Assembly: GCF_052055485.1 (NCBI RefSeq)
Contig: NZ_CP197171.1
Coordinates: 310,001 to 374,000 of the forward strand
Direction of reading: 5' to 3'
Length of the DNA stretch: 64,000 nucleotides
From: Amphibacillus sp052055485
GTDB lineage: Bacteria; Bacillota; Bacilli; Bacillales; Amphibacillaceae
Each line of letters begins with the position of its first letter. Position 1 is the stretch's first letter. Shown here piece after piece: positions 44,627 to 53,028 of the stretch. Position numbers and translations under genes: made by a program. The notes beneath the pieces are model-generated. The model did not search any database. It was given only the letters and a program-made list of their open reading frames with translations, and was not told the DNA's origin.

Positions 44627-45481
44627 CTAACTCTTATTGGTTGAGCCTGAAAGTTCAATAAGCTTTTCTATATCCTCTTGTAATCTATCGGAAGCATATT
44701 GAGAAATCTTCCAAGCATGGTTTTGATGGTTTGTTTCCAAAACAGCTTCTTTTAAATATTCAACAAATTTTGTTCGGATCATTGTTCCAAAATTAATCTT
44801 TGCCATTCCCTTACTAATGGCTTCTTTAATCTGTTGATCACTCATTCCTGTACAACCATGAAGAACTAATGGAATATCCGTATATTCAGATATTTCATCT
44901 AGCAAATCAAGCCTTAAGTTGGGAGCTTGTTCATAGTACCCATGGGCATTCCCAATCCCAATAGCGAGTGAATCAGGTTGACATTTTTCTAGAAAACCTA
45001 ACACAGTTTCTGCAGACACAATATTGCCTTCTTCAGTTTTACTTGATTCTTCTCCAATTCTTTGCAATGCTCCAATTTCAGCTTCTACAGGCACATCAAA
45101 GGCATGTGCCACTTTAATGATTTCATTAGTTTCATTAATATTTTTTTCTATCGTTTTCATACTGGCATCATACATCAAAGATGTGAATCCTAGTTTAAGA
45201 GCTTCCATACAAATTTCAAAGTTTTCGCCATGGTCAAGATGAATAGCTACAGGTACACTTACTTGTTCAGCTAAATATTTCGCATTTTTAACAAACCATT
45301 TATGTCCTGAATAAGCGCCTGTTGAAACATAGTGTGCCAATATAATTGGTGCATTTTTTGCTTCAGCAGCTTTCACAACAGCTCTGATGATATCATAATG
45401 TCCACCTTGTGTATTAATGGCCAAGACAGCATATTTCTCTTTCCGTGCTTTTTTTAACATTTGTTGAGTGGATACTAGCAT
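44627..45481 (-). CDS. Class II (ketose-bisphosphate type) aldolase
   Basis: The 284-residue protein belongs to the FbaA/GatY/KbaY group: zinc ligands in IHLDHGEN, AIGIGNAHGYY and LVLHGCTG, plus EAEIGALQRIGEE and KINFGTMIRT. Several positions differ from glycolytic FBA: MYDAS for MIDGS, GNAHG for GTSHG-like, GCTG for GGSG, NFGT for N(I/V)(D/N)T. It may split another ketose phosphate. It is the last gene of an operon with a NitT/TauT importer and two dehydrogenases, which suggests oxidation of an imported polyol or sugar followed by cleavage. Confidence 0.85.
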   Translation of the reverse strand: MLVSTQQMLKKARKEKYAVLAINTQGGHYDIIRAVVKAAEAKNAPIILAHYVSTGAYSGHKWFVKNAKYLAEQVSVPVAIHLDHGENFEICMEALKLGFTSLMYDASMKTIEKNINETNEIIKVAHAFDVPVEAEIGALQRIGEESSKTEEGNIVSAETVLGFLEKCQPDSLAIGIGNAHGYYEQAPNLRLDLLDEISEYTDIPLVLHGCTGMSDQQIKEAISKGMAKINFGTMIRTKFVEYLKEAVLETNHQNHAWKISQYASDRLQEDIEKLIELSGSTNKS

Positions 45482-45506
45482 AATAGCCCCCTTCCTGTAC
45501 CTTTTC

Positions 45507-46523
45507 TTATATATTTACAACAACTTTTAAGAAGTTTTCGGGTTTCTTGATCATTTCTTTAATGAGACTCTCTACTTCTTCTAACTCTATGACTTTCGTG
45601 ATAATTTTATCTGTAGGAATCATTTTCTTATGAATATATTCCATTGATTCTGGAAATTTCTTGTTAGAATTCCTTGATCCAAAAATACTAATTTCTTTTT
45701 GCATTATTCTTATTTGATTGAAAGGAACGACATCATGCGGCCACCCAACTAAAGATACGCGCCCTCCATGTGCTACATATTCATGGATATTTCTTAAGAC
45801 AGCTTGTGCCCCAGTACACTCAATCATCGATTGAGGTAGCTTCCCTCCAGTAGCTTCTTTGATGCTTGCTATAATATCCTTTTCCAAAGAATTGATTGTA
45901 TGCTCTATACCTACTTCTTTTGCAAATTCAAGTCGCTGGTCAACAATATCGACAAGAATAGGTGTTGCCCCATATATTTTAGCTCCTAAAGCAGTAAGTA
46001 AGCCAATCGTTCCAGCACCAAAGATCAAACAATATTCGTCAGCCTTTACTTGGGCTCTAGTTAAAGCATGCAATCCAATGGTAAGAGGTTCAATTAGCGT
46101 CGCATCTATATTACTCAAATCCTCTGGTATCTTATACAACAGTTTTATTGGGTGGAGAAAGTACTCTGCCATCATTCCATTCTTATGCACGCCACATACT
46201 TTTAGATTTTCACAATTATTAAATCTCTCTTGCTTACACATATCACATTCATAGCAAGGTACATAAGGTTCTAAAGCCACCCGGTCCCCTACTTGAAATT
46301 CATTTTTTTCAGTATTAATTTCTACAATTTCTCCTATCCCTTCATGCCCTAATCCATTAATAGGATATTTCACTGTGGGATTGACTCCTTTATAAGCTGT
46401 GACATCAGATCCACAAATTCCACAGGCAGCCATTTTAATCAATGCATGTCCTGGAAGGCAAACAGGCCTTTCCTCATCCGTTATAGCCATAGTTTCCTTT
46501 TCTAGAATACTTAAAACTTTCAT
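45507..46523 (-). CDS. Zinc-dependent alcohol/polyol dehydrogenase (MDR)
   Basis: The 338-residue protein has catalytic zinc residues (CGICGSD, GHEGIGE), the structural zinc loop CYECDMCKQERFNNCENLKV, and the NAD site FGAGTIGLLTALGAK. It is near sorbitol/threonine dehydrogenase types. Its ATG overlaps the SDR stop (TAATG). It probably oxidises the imported substrate or a derivative; the exact compound is unknown. Confidence 0.9.
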   Translation of the reverse strand: MKVLSILEKETMAITDEERPVCLPGHALIKMAACGICGSDVTAYKGVNPTVKYPINGLGHEGIGEIVEINTEKNEFQVGDRVALEPYVPCYECDMCKQERFNNCENLKVCGVHKNGMMAEYFLHPIKLLYKIPEDLSNIDATLIEPLTIGLHALTRAQVKADEYCLIFGAGTIGLLTALGAKIYGATPILVDIVDQRLEFAKEVGIEHTINSLEKDIIASIKEATGGKLPQSMIECTGAQAVLRNIHEYVAHGGRVSLVGWPHDVVPFNQIRIMQKEISIFGSRNSNKKFPESMEYIHKKMIPTDKIITKVIELEEVESLIKEMIKKPENFLKVVVNI

Positions 46524-47335
46524 TAAAAATCACCCTCCTTATCATTTTCACGAATATAGTCAAGACCATCAGGCATAATGCCTAGATTCCATCCGCCATC
46601 AGCAAAAATAACCTGACCAACAATATAATTAGACTTCTCACTACCCAAGAAACAAGCAAGGTTACCAATTTCATTGGGCTTTCCAAATCTACCGATTGGA
46701 GATACAGAAAGTATCTTCTTCTCATCCAAAATTCCAGATTTTAAAGGGGTCTCTACCATTTCTGTTCGAATCCAACCTGGTGCAATTGCATTAACTTTTA
46801 TATTATACATAGCCCATTCAGCACCCAGTTGCTTTGTCAACATATTAATAGCACCCTTAGTAATTCCATAAGGTGTCCTTCCAACATTGATCATTTGAGT
46901 ATTTCCAGATGAAATATTTACAATACTCCCACCACCATCTTTTCTCATATATTTACCTACTGCTTGTGAACAAAAGATGGGAGCTTTAAGATTAATATCA
47001 ATAACCCTATCTAGTAATTCTTCACTAAGTTTTAATGTAGGCATTGGTTTTGCAACACCTGCACAGTTAACTAGAATATCTATTTTTCCATACTTCCTAT
47101 AAACTTCATCTACCATTTCGAAAATATCTTTTTTCTTAGTGAGGTCAATTCTATAAAAGTAACATTGCTCTCCTAATTCTTCTTCAAGCTTCTGCCCTTG
47201 ATCTAAGATATCAGCAATGATAACTTCAGCATCTTCCTGAATGTACTTCTCTACAATAGCTTTTCCAATTCCTCTTGCTCCACCTGTAACAATGGCTACC
47301 TTTCCATTTAATTCTCCTTTAATCTTTACCACCAC
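46523..47335 (-). CDS. Short-chain dehydrogenase/reductase of the importer operon
   Basis: The 270-residue protein has TGGARGIGKA, NCAGVAKPMP, catalytic Ser in NISSGNTQMI, YGITK and the APGWIRTEM loop, and ends with GQVIFADGGWNLG, typical of gluconate-5-dehydrogenase/3-oxoacyl-type SDRs. It starts with GTG and overlaps the ATPase 2 gene by 10 bases, so it is part of the operon. Two dehydrogenases of different folds in one operon suggest consecutive oxidation and reduction, i.e. epimerisation of a polyol or sugar. Confidence 0.9.
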   Translation of the reverse strand: MVVKIKGELNGKVAIVTGGARGIGKAIVEKYIQEDAEVIIADILDQGQKLEEELGEQCYFYRIDLTKKKDIFEMVDEVYRKYGKIDILVNCAGVAKPMPTLKLSEELLDRVIDINLKAPIFCSQAVGKYMRKDGGGSIVNISSGNTQMINVGRTPYGITKGAINMLTKQLGAEWAMYNIKVNAIAPGWIRTEMVETPLKSGILDEKKILSVSPIGRFGKPNEIGNLACFLGSEKSNYIVGQVIFADGGWNLGIMPDGLDYIRENDKEGDF

Positions 47336-48078
47336 CTTATTTTATCTGTAATATAATTTCTATACTCGATAAACTTTGGATCCGTTATATCTCTAGGATG
47401 GGGAAGATCAATAACTAATTCTTCTTTGATATTGGCTGGCTTATTACTAAGAATCAAAACTTTTTCAGCAAGATAGACAGCCTCTTCAATATTGTGAGTA
47501 ATGAAAACAACTGTACTTCCTAGCTCTTTCCATAATTTAATGACTTCATCTTCCAAATAAAATCTCATTTTAATATCCATTTGACCATAGGGTTCATCCA
47601 TGAGAAGCAAATCAGGTTCCATTGCGAAGGATCTCCCAATAATTATTCTCTGCTCCATGCTCACTGAAAGGTCTTTAGGATATGCATTTTCAACAGATTG
47701 AAGACCCATAAGCTTGATAATCTTAGATACGCGTTCATTTATAATATGCTGTGGTACTTTTTTTATTTTAAGTCCATACTCTAAGTTTTGCTTAACAGTA
47801 AGCCATGGCAAAGCCGAGGGTTCCTGAAAAACAAAGGATATATTATGTTTCCTAGGGTTTGCTGGTTCCCCGTCAATATAGATTTCACCATTGGTGGCAT
47901 CATAAATTTTTGTAAGACAGTTTAAAAAAGTAGTCTTCCCACATCCTGTCGGTCCTACGACACAAACAAATTCATTCTTTTTTATATCGAAGTTCATATT
48001 ATCTAAGACTAAAAGATCTCCAAATTGTTTGGACAGGTTTTCCACCTTCACCTTTGTTTGTTTTTCTTCCTTTTCCAT
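47326..48078 (-). CDS. NitT/TauT-type ABC ATPase 2 (degenerate signature motif)
   Basis: The 250-residue protein has Walker A GPTGCGKTT (42-50), Q-loop Gln85, Walker B LLLMDEP and H-switch His195 (ITHNIEEA). Its signature motif reads LSVSM (137-141) instead of LSGGQ. It is of the SsuB/TauB/NrtD kind. It lies 18 bases after ATPase 1. The missing Gly-Gly means that its signature cannot complete a normal ATP site, while its own Walker A and H-switch look intact. Confidence 0.9.
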   Translation of the reverse strand: MEKEEKQTKVKVENLSKQFGDLLVLDNMNFDIKKNEFVCVVGPTGCGKTTFLNCLTKIYDATNGEIYIDGEPANPRKHNISFVFQEPSALPWLTVKQNLEYGLKIKKVPQHIINERVSKIIKLMGLQSVENAYPKDLSVSMEQRIIIGRSFAMEPDLLLMDEPYGQMDIKMRFYLEDEVIKLWKELGSTVVFITHNIEEAVYLAEKVLILSNKPANIKEELVIDLPHPRDITDPKFIEYRNYITDKIRWW

Positions 48079-48096
48079 ACCTTTCTCACCTTCCCC

Positions 48097-48861
48097 CTAT
48101 ATTCCTAAGTCTGTATTATCCGAGATTTCAGTCCTCAAACTAAGGAATTCTTCATCAACCCTATCTCTTGGTCTTTTCATATCTATCTCATAAATTTCCT
48201 TAACAGTAGCAGGGTACTCGCTAAGCAAAATGATTCGATCTGCCAAATAACATGCCTCTTCAATATTATTAGTGACAAATATAACTGTTCTTTTTTCCTC
48301 TTGCCAGATTCTAAGAATCTCATTTTGCATAGAATATCTTGTTTGAGCATCTAGTTGTCCAAAGGGTTCATCCATAATTAGAATTTCCGGTTTTACTGCA
48401 TATGCTCTAGCAATTCCGACCCTTTGCTTCATACCACCCGAGAGCTGTTTTGGATAAGAATTTTCGAATCCATTAAGTCCAACTAAATCAATATAGTGTT
48501 GAGCAAGCTTTCTGCGCTCTCTTTTTTCCACTCCACTGAATTTCAAACCCAACTCCACATTTTCCATAACCGTCTTAAAAGACATCAATGCTAGCTTTTG
48601 AAAAACCATGCTGAGGTCTTTATTAGGACCATCAAGCTCTTGACCTTTCAAAAGAACTTTCCCTGTAGTTTTTTCGAGAAGACCAGCTATAAGATTTAAA
48701 AGAACGGTCTTCCCACATCTTCCCGGTCCTAAAATAACCAAAAATTCTCCATCCTTAACATCAAAGGAAACCTCATCAATTACTGTATCCATTCCTTTAT
48801 CTGAAAAAAATGTTTTTGATAGATTCTTAATCTCCATTTTTGTCTTTAGACGTTGTTCCAT
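48097..48861 (-). CDS. NitT/TauT-type ABC ATPase 1 (H-switch replaced)
   Basis: The 254-residue protein has Walker A GPGRCGKT (45-52), Gln88, signature LSGGM (140-144), Walker B LIMDEP (161-166), but Asn198 in place of the H-switch His (FVTNNIEEA for FVTHDIDEA). It overlaps the second permease gene by 16 bases. Together with ATPase 2 it looks like half of an asymmetric pair; see findings. Confidence 0.9.
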   Translation of the reverse strand: MEQRLKTKMEIKNLSKTFFSDKGMDTVIDEVSFDVKDGEFLVILGPGRCGKTVLLNLIAGLLEKTTGKVLLKGQELDGPNKDLSMVFQKLALMSFKTVMENVELGLKFSGVEKRERRKLAQHYIDLVGLNGFENSYPKQLSGGMKQRVGIARAYAVKPEILIMDEPFGQLDAQTRYSMQNEILRIWQEEKRTVIFVTNNIEEACYLADRIILLSEYPATVKEIYEIDMKRPRDRVDEEFLSLRTEISDNTDLGI

Positions 48862-49628
48862 GGAGTCACCACCTTTTCAATCCTATCTAATACAACTGCT
48901 AGTAACGAACCTACAATAGCAATAATGATTACTGCAACCAAAACCAACGCCATGTCACTTCCTTGCCAACCTCTAGTTACTAGCGCTCCTAAACCTTCTT
49001 GTGCACCTAACATTTCTGCTGCTAAAACCGTTGTCCACCCTGAACTGACAGATGTCTTAATTCCGGCGAATATAGACGGAAGAGCTGTGGGAACAACAAT
49101 TTCCTTTAAAATTTGCCTATTATTTCCTCCGAATATTTTCCCTACATCCATATTGATAGGATCAACCATAGCAATTCCTGCTGAAGTATTGATGACTAAT
49201 GGAACAAATGTACCAATAAAAACTAACAGCACTTTAGGAAATTCCCCTATACCAAACCACATAATAACGATTGGAATCCAAGCTATAGGGGGAATAGGCC
49301 TAATAATTTCAAAAATACTACCAAAAAACGCTCTACTTTTCTTACTCCATCCGATTAAAATTCCAAAGGCAATACCGAAAGACCAAGCCACTAAAAGTGC
49401 CGAAAGAACTCGTCTTAAACTCGCCCAGGAATGACCTAGAAGGGTTGTCTGTGCAATAGGTCTCTCAAAAGTTCGAATAAGTCTCTCCCACACGCCCAAA
49501 GGAGTTGGCATAAGTCTTGGATTATTTATAGAAAATATAATCCATACAGTTAGAACTAGGAGTATCGCTAGGATGGGTAGGATATAGTATAAAATTTTCT
49601 TTCCTGTCATCTTATTCTTACTTTTCAT
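48846..49628 (-). CDS. NitT/TauT-type ABC permease 2
   Basis: The protein of about 260 residues has six membrane helices and the binding-protein-dependent permease pattern FEIIRPIPPIAWIPIVIMWF and VPTALPSIFAGIKTSVSSGW, as in SsuC/TauC. I use ATG 49628 behind GTGAGG; the frame is open to a GTG at 49643. It is paired with the other permease (49652-50470), so the membrane part is probably a heterodimer. Confidence 0.9.
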   Translation of the reverse strand: MKSKNKMTGKKILYYILPILAILLVLTVWIIFSINNPRLMPTPLGVWERLIRTFERPIAQTTLLGHSWASLRRVLSALLVAWSFGIAFGILIGWSKKSRAFFGSIFEIIRPIPPIAWIPIVIMWFGIGEFPKVLLVFIGTFVPLVINTSAGIAMVDPINMDVGKIFGGNNRQILKEIVVPTALPSIFAGIKTSVSSGWTTVLAAEMLGAQEGLGALVTRGWQGSDMALVLVAVIIIAIVGSLLAVVLDRIEKVVTPWNNV

Positions 49629-49651
49629 ATCTATATGCCTCACTTTATTTA

Positions 49652-50470
49652 TTATCCTCTAAGAAATCTCTTTTCTACTTTAGACAATAGCATTGACAGC
49701 AATGCGCCTAAGCCCCCAATAACAGCCATACCAACAATTACAATATCGGGTCTTGCTATTGTTCTTCCTAGCTGAATCATATACCCTAGTCCAGCACTAG
49801 CAGCCAACATCTCTGCTGCCACAAGTGTAGACCACGAATTATTTAATGCGATTCGAATTCCTGAAAACACCATCTTCAGTGAGTATGGAATACCAACCTT
49901 TCTAAATATTTCGAAATTTGATGCCCCAAAGGTTTTACTTACATTGATATACGTTTGGTTGGTTAATTTGATACCTGTATATGAGTTAATAACACAAGGT
50001 ACAAAAGCAGTAAAGAATATGATTAAAGCCTTAGCTTCAAGACCGATACCAAACCATACAACAACTAATGGAATCCAAGCTATAGGCGGGATAGGTCTGA
50101 TAAGCTCAAATATAGGTCTCATAAACCGTTCAATGCCTGGCCACCATCCCATGATAAGTCCTAGTGGAATTCCAATAATATTGGCAAGAAAAAAACCTGA
50201 TAATGCAACTTGTAAACTAGCAAAAATATTTACAAAAATAACATTCCCATCCGGCTCTGGATTACCCATTTTGAAAACTAGTGTTTCCAAAATTCTTGTT
50301 GGAGGCGGCAAAAGTCTTGGATTAACAAGTCCAAATTCAGTGGCTAGCTGCCACACAACAAAGAATAGGAACAGACCCAAAAAGCTCAACATGGCTAACT
50401 GCCACTTTTCTTTACGTTTTTCCTGTTTCCATTCATCGTATTTTTTTTGTAAGAGATCGTTTTTATTCAT
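49652..50470 (-). CDS. NitT/TauT-type ABC permease 1
   Basis: The 272-residue protein has six membrane helices with FELIRPIPPIAWIPLVVVWF, VPYSLK-like loop (GIPYSLKMVFSGIRIALNNS) and GLGYMIQLGRTIARPD. It is clearly homologous to permease 2. It follows the binding-protein gene by about 90 bases. Two different permeases are unusual in this family, where one permease normally forms a homodimer. Confidence 0.9.
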   Translation of the reverse strand: MNKNDLLQKKYDEWKQEKRKEKWQLAMLSFLGLFLFFVVWQLATEFGLVNPRLLPPPTRILETLVFKMGNPEPDGNVIFVNIFASLQVALSGFFLANIIGIPLGLIMGWWPGIERFMRPIFELIRPIPPIAWIPLVVVWFGIGLEAKALIIFFTAFVPCVINSYTGIKLTNQTYINVSKTFGASNFEIFRKVGIPYSLKMVFSGIRIALNNSWSTLVAAEMLAASAGLGYMIQLGRTIARPDIVIVGMAVIGGLGALLSMLLSKVEKRFLRG

Positions 50471-50561
50471 AGCTACCCCCTCTTTAAAATGTGCTTTATC
50501 ATCATTTTTCTGAAATTGTATACTTAATCCTATTTGTTTTTATCATTAATATAGTTATTAC

Positions 50562-51659
50562 CTATTCAGCTTCCTCATATATTTCAGTCAGAAGTTTAGG
50601 ATCTGTCTTTCCTTTAAAGTTCTCTTCATCCTCAGCTTGATAATTTCCATGTTCAATGAAAAAGTCTAATACTTCTGCAATTCTTTGTTCCATGATACTC
50701 ACGTCAGAATCTTCTGCATCGGTAGTAATCAGCTCATATGCTTCTTCTAATGAATAGTATTGATCCGCTTCAAGATACCTCTTGATTGTCTCCTCATCCA
50801 TATCAATTCCATTTTCTTCTGCAAAGTCTCTCATATATACAGCAGCCTCATCAGGGTTATCCATAATCCATTGTGCAGACTCAAAGTAGACTTTTAACAA
50901 AATCTTCATCGCCTCATACTTTTCGGGATCTTCATAACTATTACTGTTAGCAATGAAATTAGTCATTAGACCCGTTTCTGCCATAGTTCCACTTGAAATA
51001 GCTGTATAATTTTCAGAATCATTCAGTAAGTTAAATGTTCCTGATGAACCTGTCAATACAACTACATCCCCTTCACCAGCTAGAAATGCACTGTATGCTG
51101 TTGGAGCATCCATGGCTGTAAATTGTACAGCTCCTGACTCTAAATCAAAACCTTCCAAAGTTCTATTTAAGAGATACTGAAGTACTGTTCCTGTATTGGC
51201 AAGAACATTAACGCCTTCCCATGATTCTGCATCTCCATATATGTCCTCATCTATACTATTATTTCCTGTTCCAGCTTGTACAATAGCGGAATCATTTCTA
51301 GCAAATACATATTGTGTTCCATCATCCGTTCCACTTGCACCAACATTGATTGCATCGTAACCAATAAGCCCTGACAGGACGCCTCCTACTCCTGTGAACC
51401 CAAAATCCCATGCATCAGATGAAAGAGATTCCATTTGTACTGGACCATTTGTAAACATAATACTGTCGATTTCTAAGCCTTCTTCTTCTAGCCAACCTTC
51501 TTGCTCTGCAATATAGACAGGAATAAAATTCAGACTTCCTCCAATTCCTGAAACTGTAAGTGAATACTCAGCATCTGATCCTCCACTTCCTGCTCCGCAC
51601 CCTGCAAGTATGGCTACCATAATGCTGATAACAGCCAACATCGATACAATCTTTTTCAT
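50562..51659 (-). CDS. NitT/TauT-type substrate-binding lipoprotein
   Basis: The 365-residue protein has a lipoprotein signal ending LAGC (Cys21) and an NMT1/THI5-like (SsuA/TauA) fold: GGSLNFIPVYIAEQEGWLEE, GFTGVGGVLSGLIGYDAINV and AFLAGEGDVVVL. It is acidic. Ligands of this family include sulfonates, nitrate, thiamine precursors and aromatic acids; the nearby dehydrogenases and aldolase point to a polyol- or sugar-like compound. It is the first gene of the operon. Confidence 0.9.
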   Translation of the reverse strand: MKKIVSMLAVISIMVAILAGCGAGSGGSDAEYSLTVSGIGGSLNFIPVYIAEQEGWLEEEGLEIDSIMFTNGPVQMESLSSDAWDFGFTGVGGVLSGLIGYDAINVGASGTDDGTQYVFARNDSAIVQAGTGNNSIDEDIYGDAESWEGVNVLANTGTVLQYLLNRTLEGFDLESGAVQFTAMDAPTAYSAFLAGEGDVVVLTGSSGTFNLLNDSENYTAISSGTMAETGLMTNFIANSNSYEDPEKYEAMKILLKVYFESAQWIMDNPDEAAVYMRDFAEENGIDMDEETIKRYLEADQYYSLEEAYELITTDAEDSDVSIMEQRIAEVLDFFIEHGNYQAEDEENFKGKTDPKLLTEIYEEAE

Positions 51660-51738
51660 AAAATAACCTCCTTCATTTTTATAAAATATAGAATTTAATT
51701 GCCTTGTATCTTAAAATGTTTCAAAAAGTTTTAATCTG

Positions 51739-51753
51739 TTGTATACGTTTTCA
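51739..51753. promoter_or_regulatory. CcpA cre site before the importer operon
   Basis: TTGTATACGTTTTCA differs at one position from the cre consensus WTGNAANCGNWNNCW. It lies 80 bases upstream of the binding-protein gene, so glucose repression of the operon is likely. Confidence 0.5.
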
Positions 51754-51868
51754 TTTATTTAAGAAAAGGACAAGGCAATCTTCTGTAACGATTTCAATTA
51801 TAAATATGTTCATGTAACAACTCAATATAAATAGGGGATTATGAGCTTATCATTGATTACTGTTCATT

Positions 51869-51892
51869 TTTTTGATATTATTAAATCAAAAA
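51869..51892. promoter_or_regulatory. Inverted repeat, possible DeoR operator
   Basis: TTTTTGAT and ATCAAAAA are perfect 8-base arms with an 8-base spacer, between the divergent importer operon and the DeoR gene. It is a candidate binding site for that regulator. Confidence 0.4.
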
Positions 51893-51930
51893 TTGATCAT
51901 TCTTAATCATTTAGATAGGTGTGTGTATTT

Positions 51931-52701
51931 ATGAAAAAAGAAAGGCAAAATGAAATCCTAAAAATTCTTCGGGAAAAAAAGGTATGTGCGGTTTCTGATC
52001 TATGTAATCTCATTTATGCAAGTCCTGCAACAATTCGACGAGATATCAAAGACCTAAAAGAAAAAGGACTCATACGTTCCTTCTATGGTGGTGTTTCCAT
52101 TATTGAAAAAAATAGAAAATCCCTATTTGAAGAACGTAAAGCTGCCTCCGGAGATAAGAAAAAGGTTATTGCTGATTTGGCTATACAATTGATCAAGGAT
52201 GATATGTTACTCTCTATGGATCCTAGTACTACTTGTCTAACCCTAGGAGAGAAACTAGGTTCTTTTAAAAATATACAAGTGCTCTCTAATGGACTGGAAA
52301 CTGTTCGTACATTACATAATATTCTTCAAAGCCCTCTTTACTTAACAGGTGGGAGACTCAATCCTCAAACTATCAGTATCGTTGGTGATATCGCTCATGA
52401 GCAAATTCAAAATTACTATACAGACATCTTTTTCTGCTCATGTAGAACTCTTACCGAACTAGGTACGTTTGAAGCATCTGAAAATGAAGCACAGGTTAAA
52501 AGACATTTTTCTAAAAATACTGCAAAGACAGTTCTTCTTTGTGACGATTCTAAGTTTAATAAAGCTCTTCCACATGCTTCATTAAAATTTGATCAAATAG
52601 ACTACATCATCACAAATGAACCTTTGCCTCAAAATATTCAAGATCAAATCAAAAGTAATAATCCCTCATTAATTACAATTTCTCCAAATGAGAAAATATA
52701 G
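51931..52701 (+). CDS. DeoR family regulator, divergent to the importer operon
   Basis: The 256-residue protein has a DeoR helix-turn-helix (ILKILREKKVCAVSDLCNLI, YASPATIRRDIKDLKEKGLI RS) and the sugar-phosphate sensor domain (MDPSTTCLTLGEKL, TGGRLNPQTISIVGD, LCDDSKFNKALPHA). DeoR proteins release DNA on binding a phosphorylated sugar. The divergent position suggests that it controls the importer/aldolase operon, which implies that a sugar phosphate arises in the pathway. I use ATG 51931; the frame is open to 51919. Confidence 0.9.
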   Translation: MKKERQNEILKILREKKVCAVSDLCNLIYASPATIRRDIKDLKEKGLIRSFYGGVSIIEKNRKSLFEERKAASGDKKKVIADLAIQLIKDDMLLSMDPSTTCLTLGEKLGSFKNIQVLSNGLETVRTLHNILQSPLYLTGGRLNPQTISIVGDIAHEQIQNYYTDIFFCSCRTLTELGTFEASENEAQVKRHFSKNTAKTVLLCDDSKFNKALPHASLKFDQIDYIITNEPLPQNIQDQIKSNNPSLITISPNEKI

Positions 52702-52756
52702 TTAATTTTATATGAAATTGAAAGACTATCAACCATACTTCCTTTATTCTCAAGAA

Positions 52757-52786
52757 TTAAAAGAACTGGCTCTCGCCAGTTCTTTC
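52757..52786 (+). terminator. Terminator of the DeoR gene
   Basis: AAAGAACTGGC and GCCAGTTCTTT form the same hairpin as at 44579-44607, with a loop one base different. It ends the DeoR transcript. Confidence 0.7.
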
Positions 52787-52843
52787 GTCATTTCTGTTTA
52801 AAATAAATAAATTCTTTACCATTGTATAAAGCGAAACATCATT

Positions 52844-53018
52844 CAGTAGGAGTTAGACTTACTCGATGTAACTCATGTAAATGTTTCTGATGGAACGAGT
52901 AATCGCACTAAGGATGGCTGCTGTAGAATCACACCTTAAGAATAAGTGTTATTCTTATTCTTAGTCCCAATTCAATTCCTTCCAAGCCGACGTGTTTTAC
53001 AGACAGTTATCTGTGATC
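52844..53018. repeat. Dispersed element, copy D (about 175 bp)
   Basis: It opens CAGTAGGAGTTAGACTTAC, contains GGAACGAGTAATCGCAC, and ends GTTTTACAGACAGTTATC plus TGTGATC. It shares its order with copy B. The end lies 11 bases from the 3' end of the ECF gene. Confidence 0.65.
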
Positions 53019-53028
53019 AAAATAATCA

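Noticed and set aside
44627..52701. Sulfoglycolysis locus
   Set aside because: The TauT-type importer plus aldolase is suggestive, but no sulfoquinovosidase, sulfosugar kinase or sulfolactaldehyde enzyme is recognisable, so the label is not justified.
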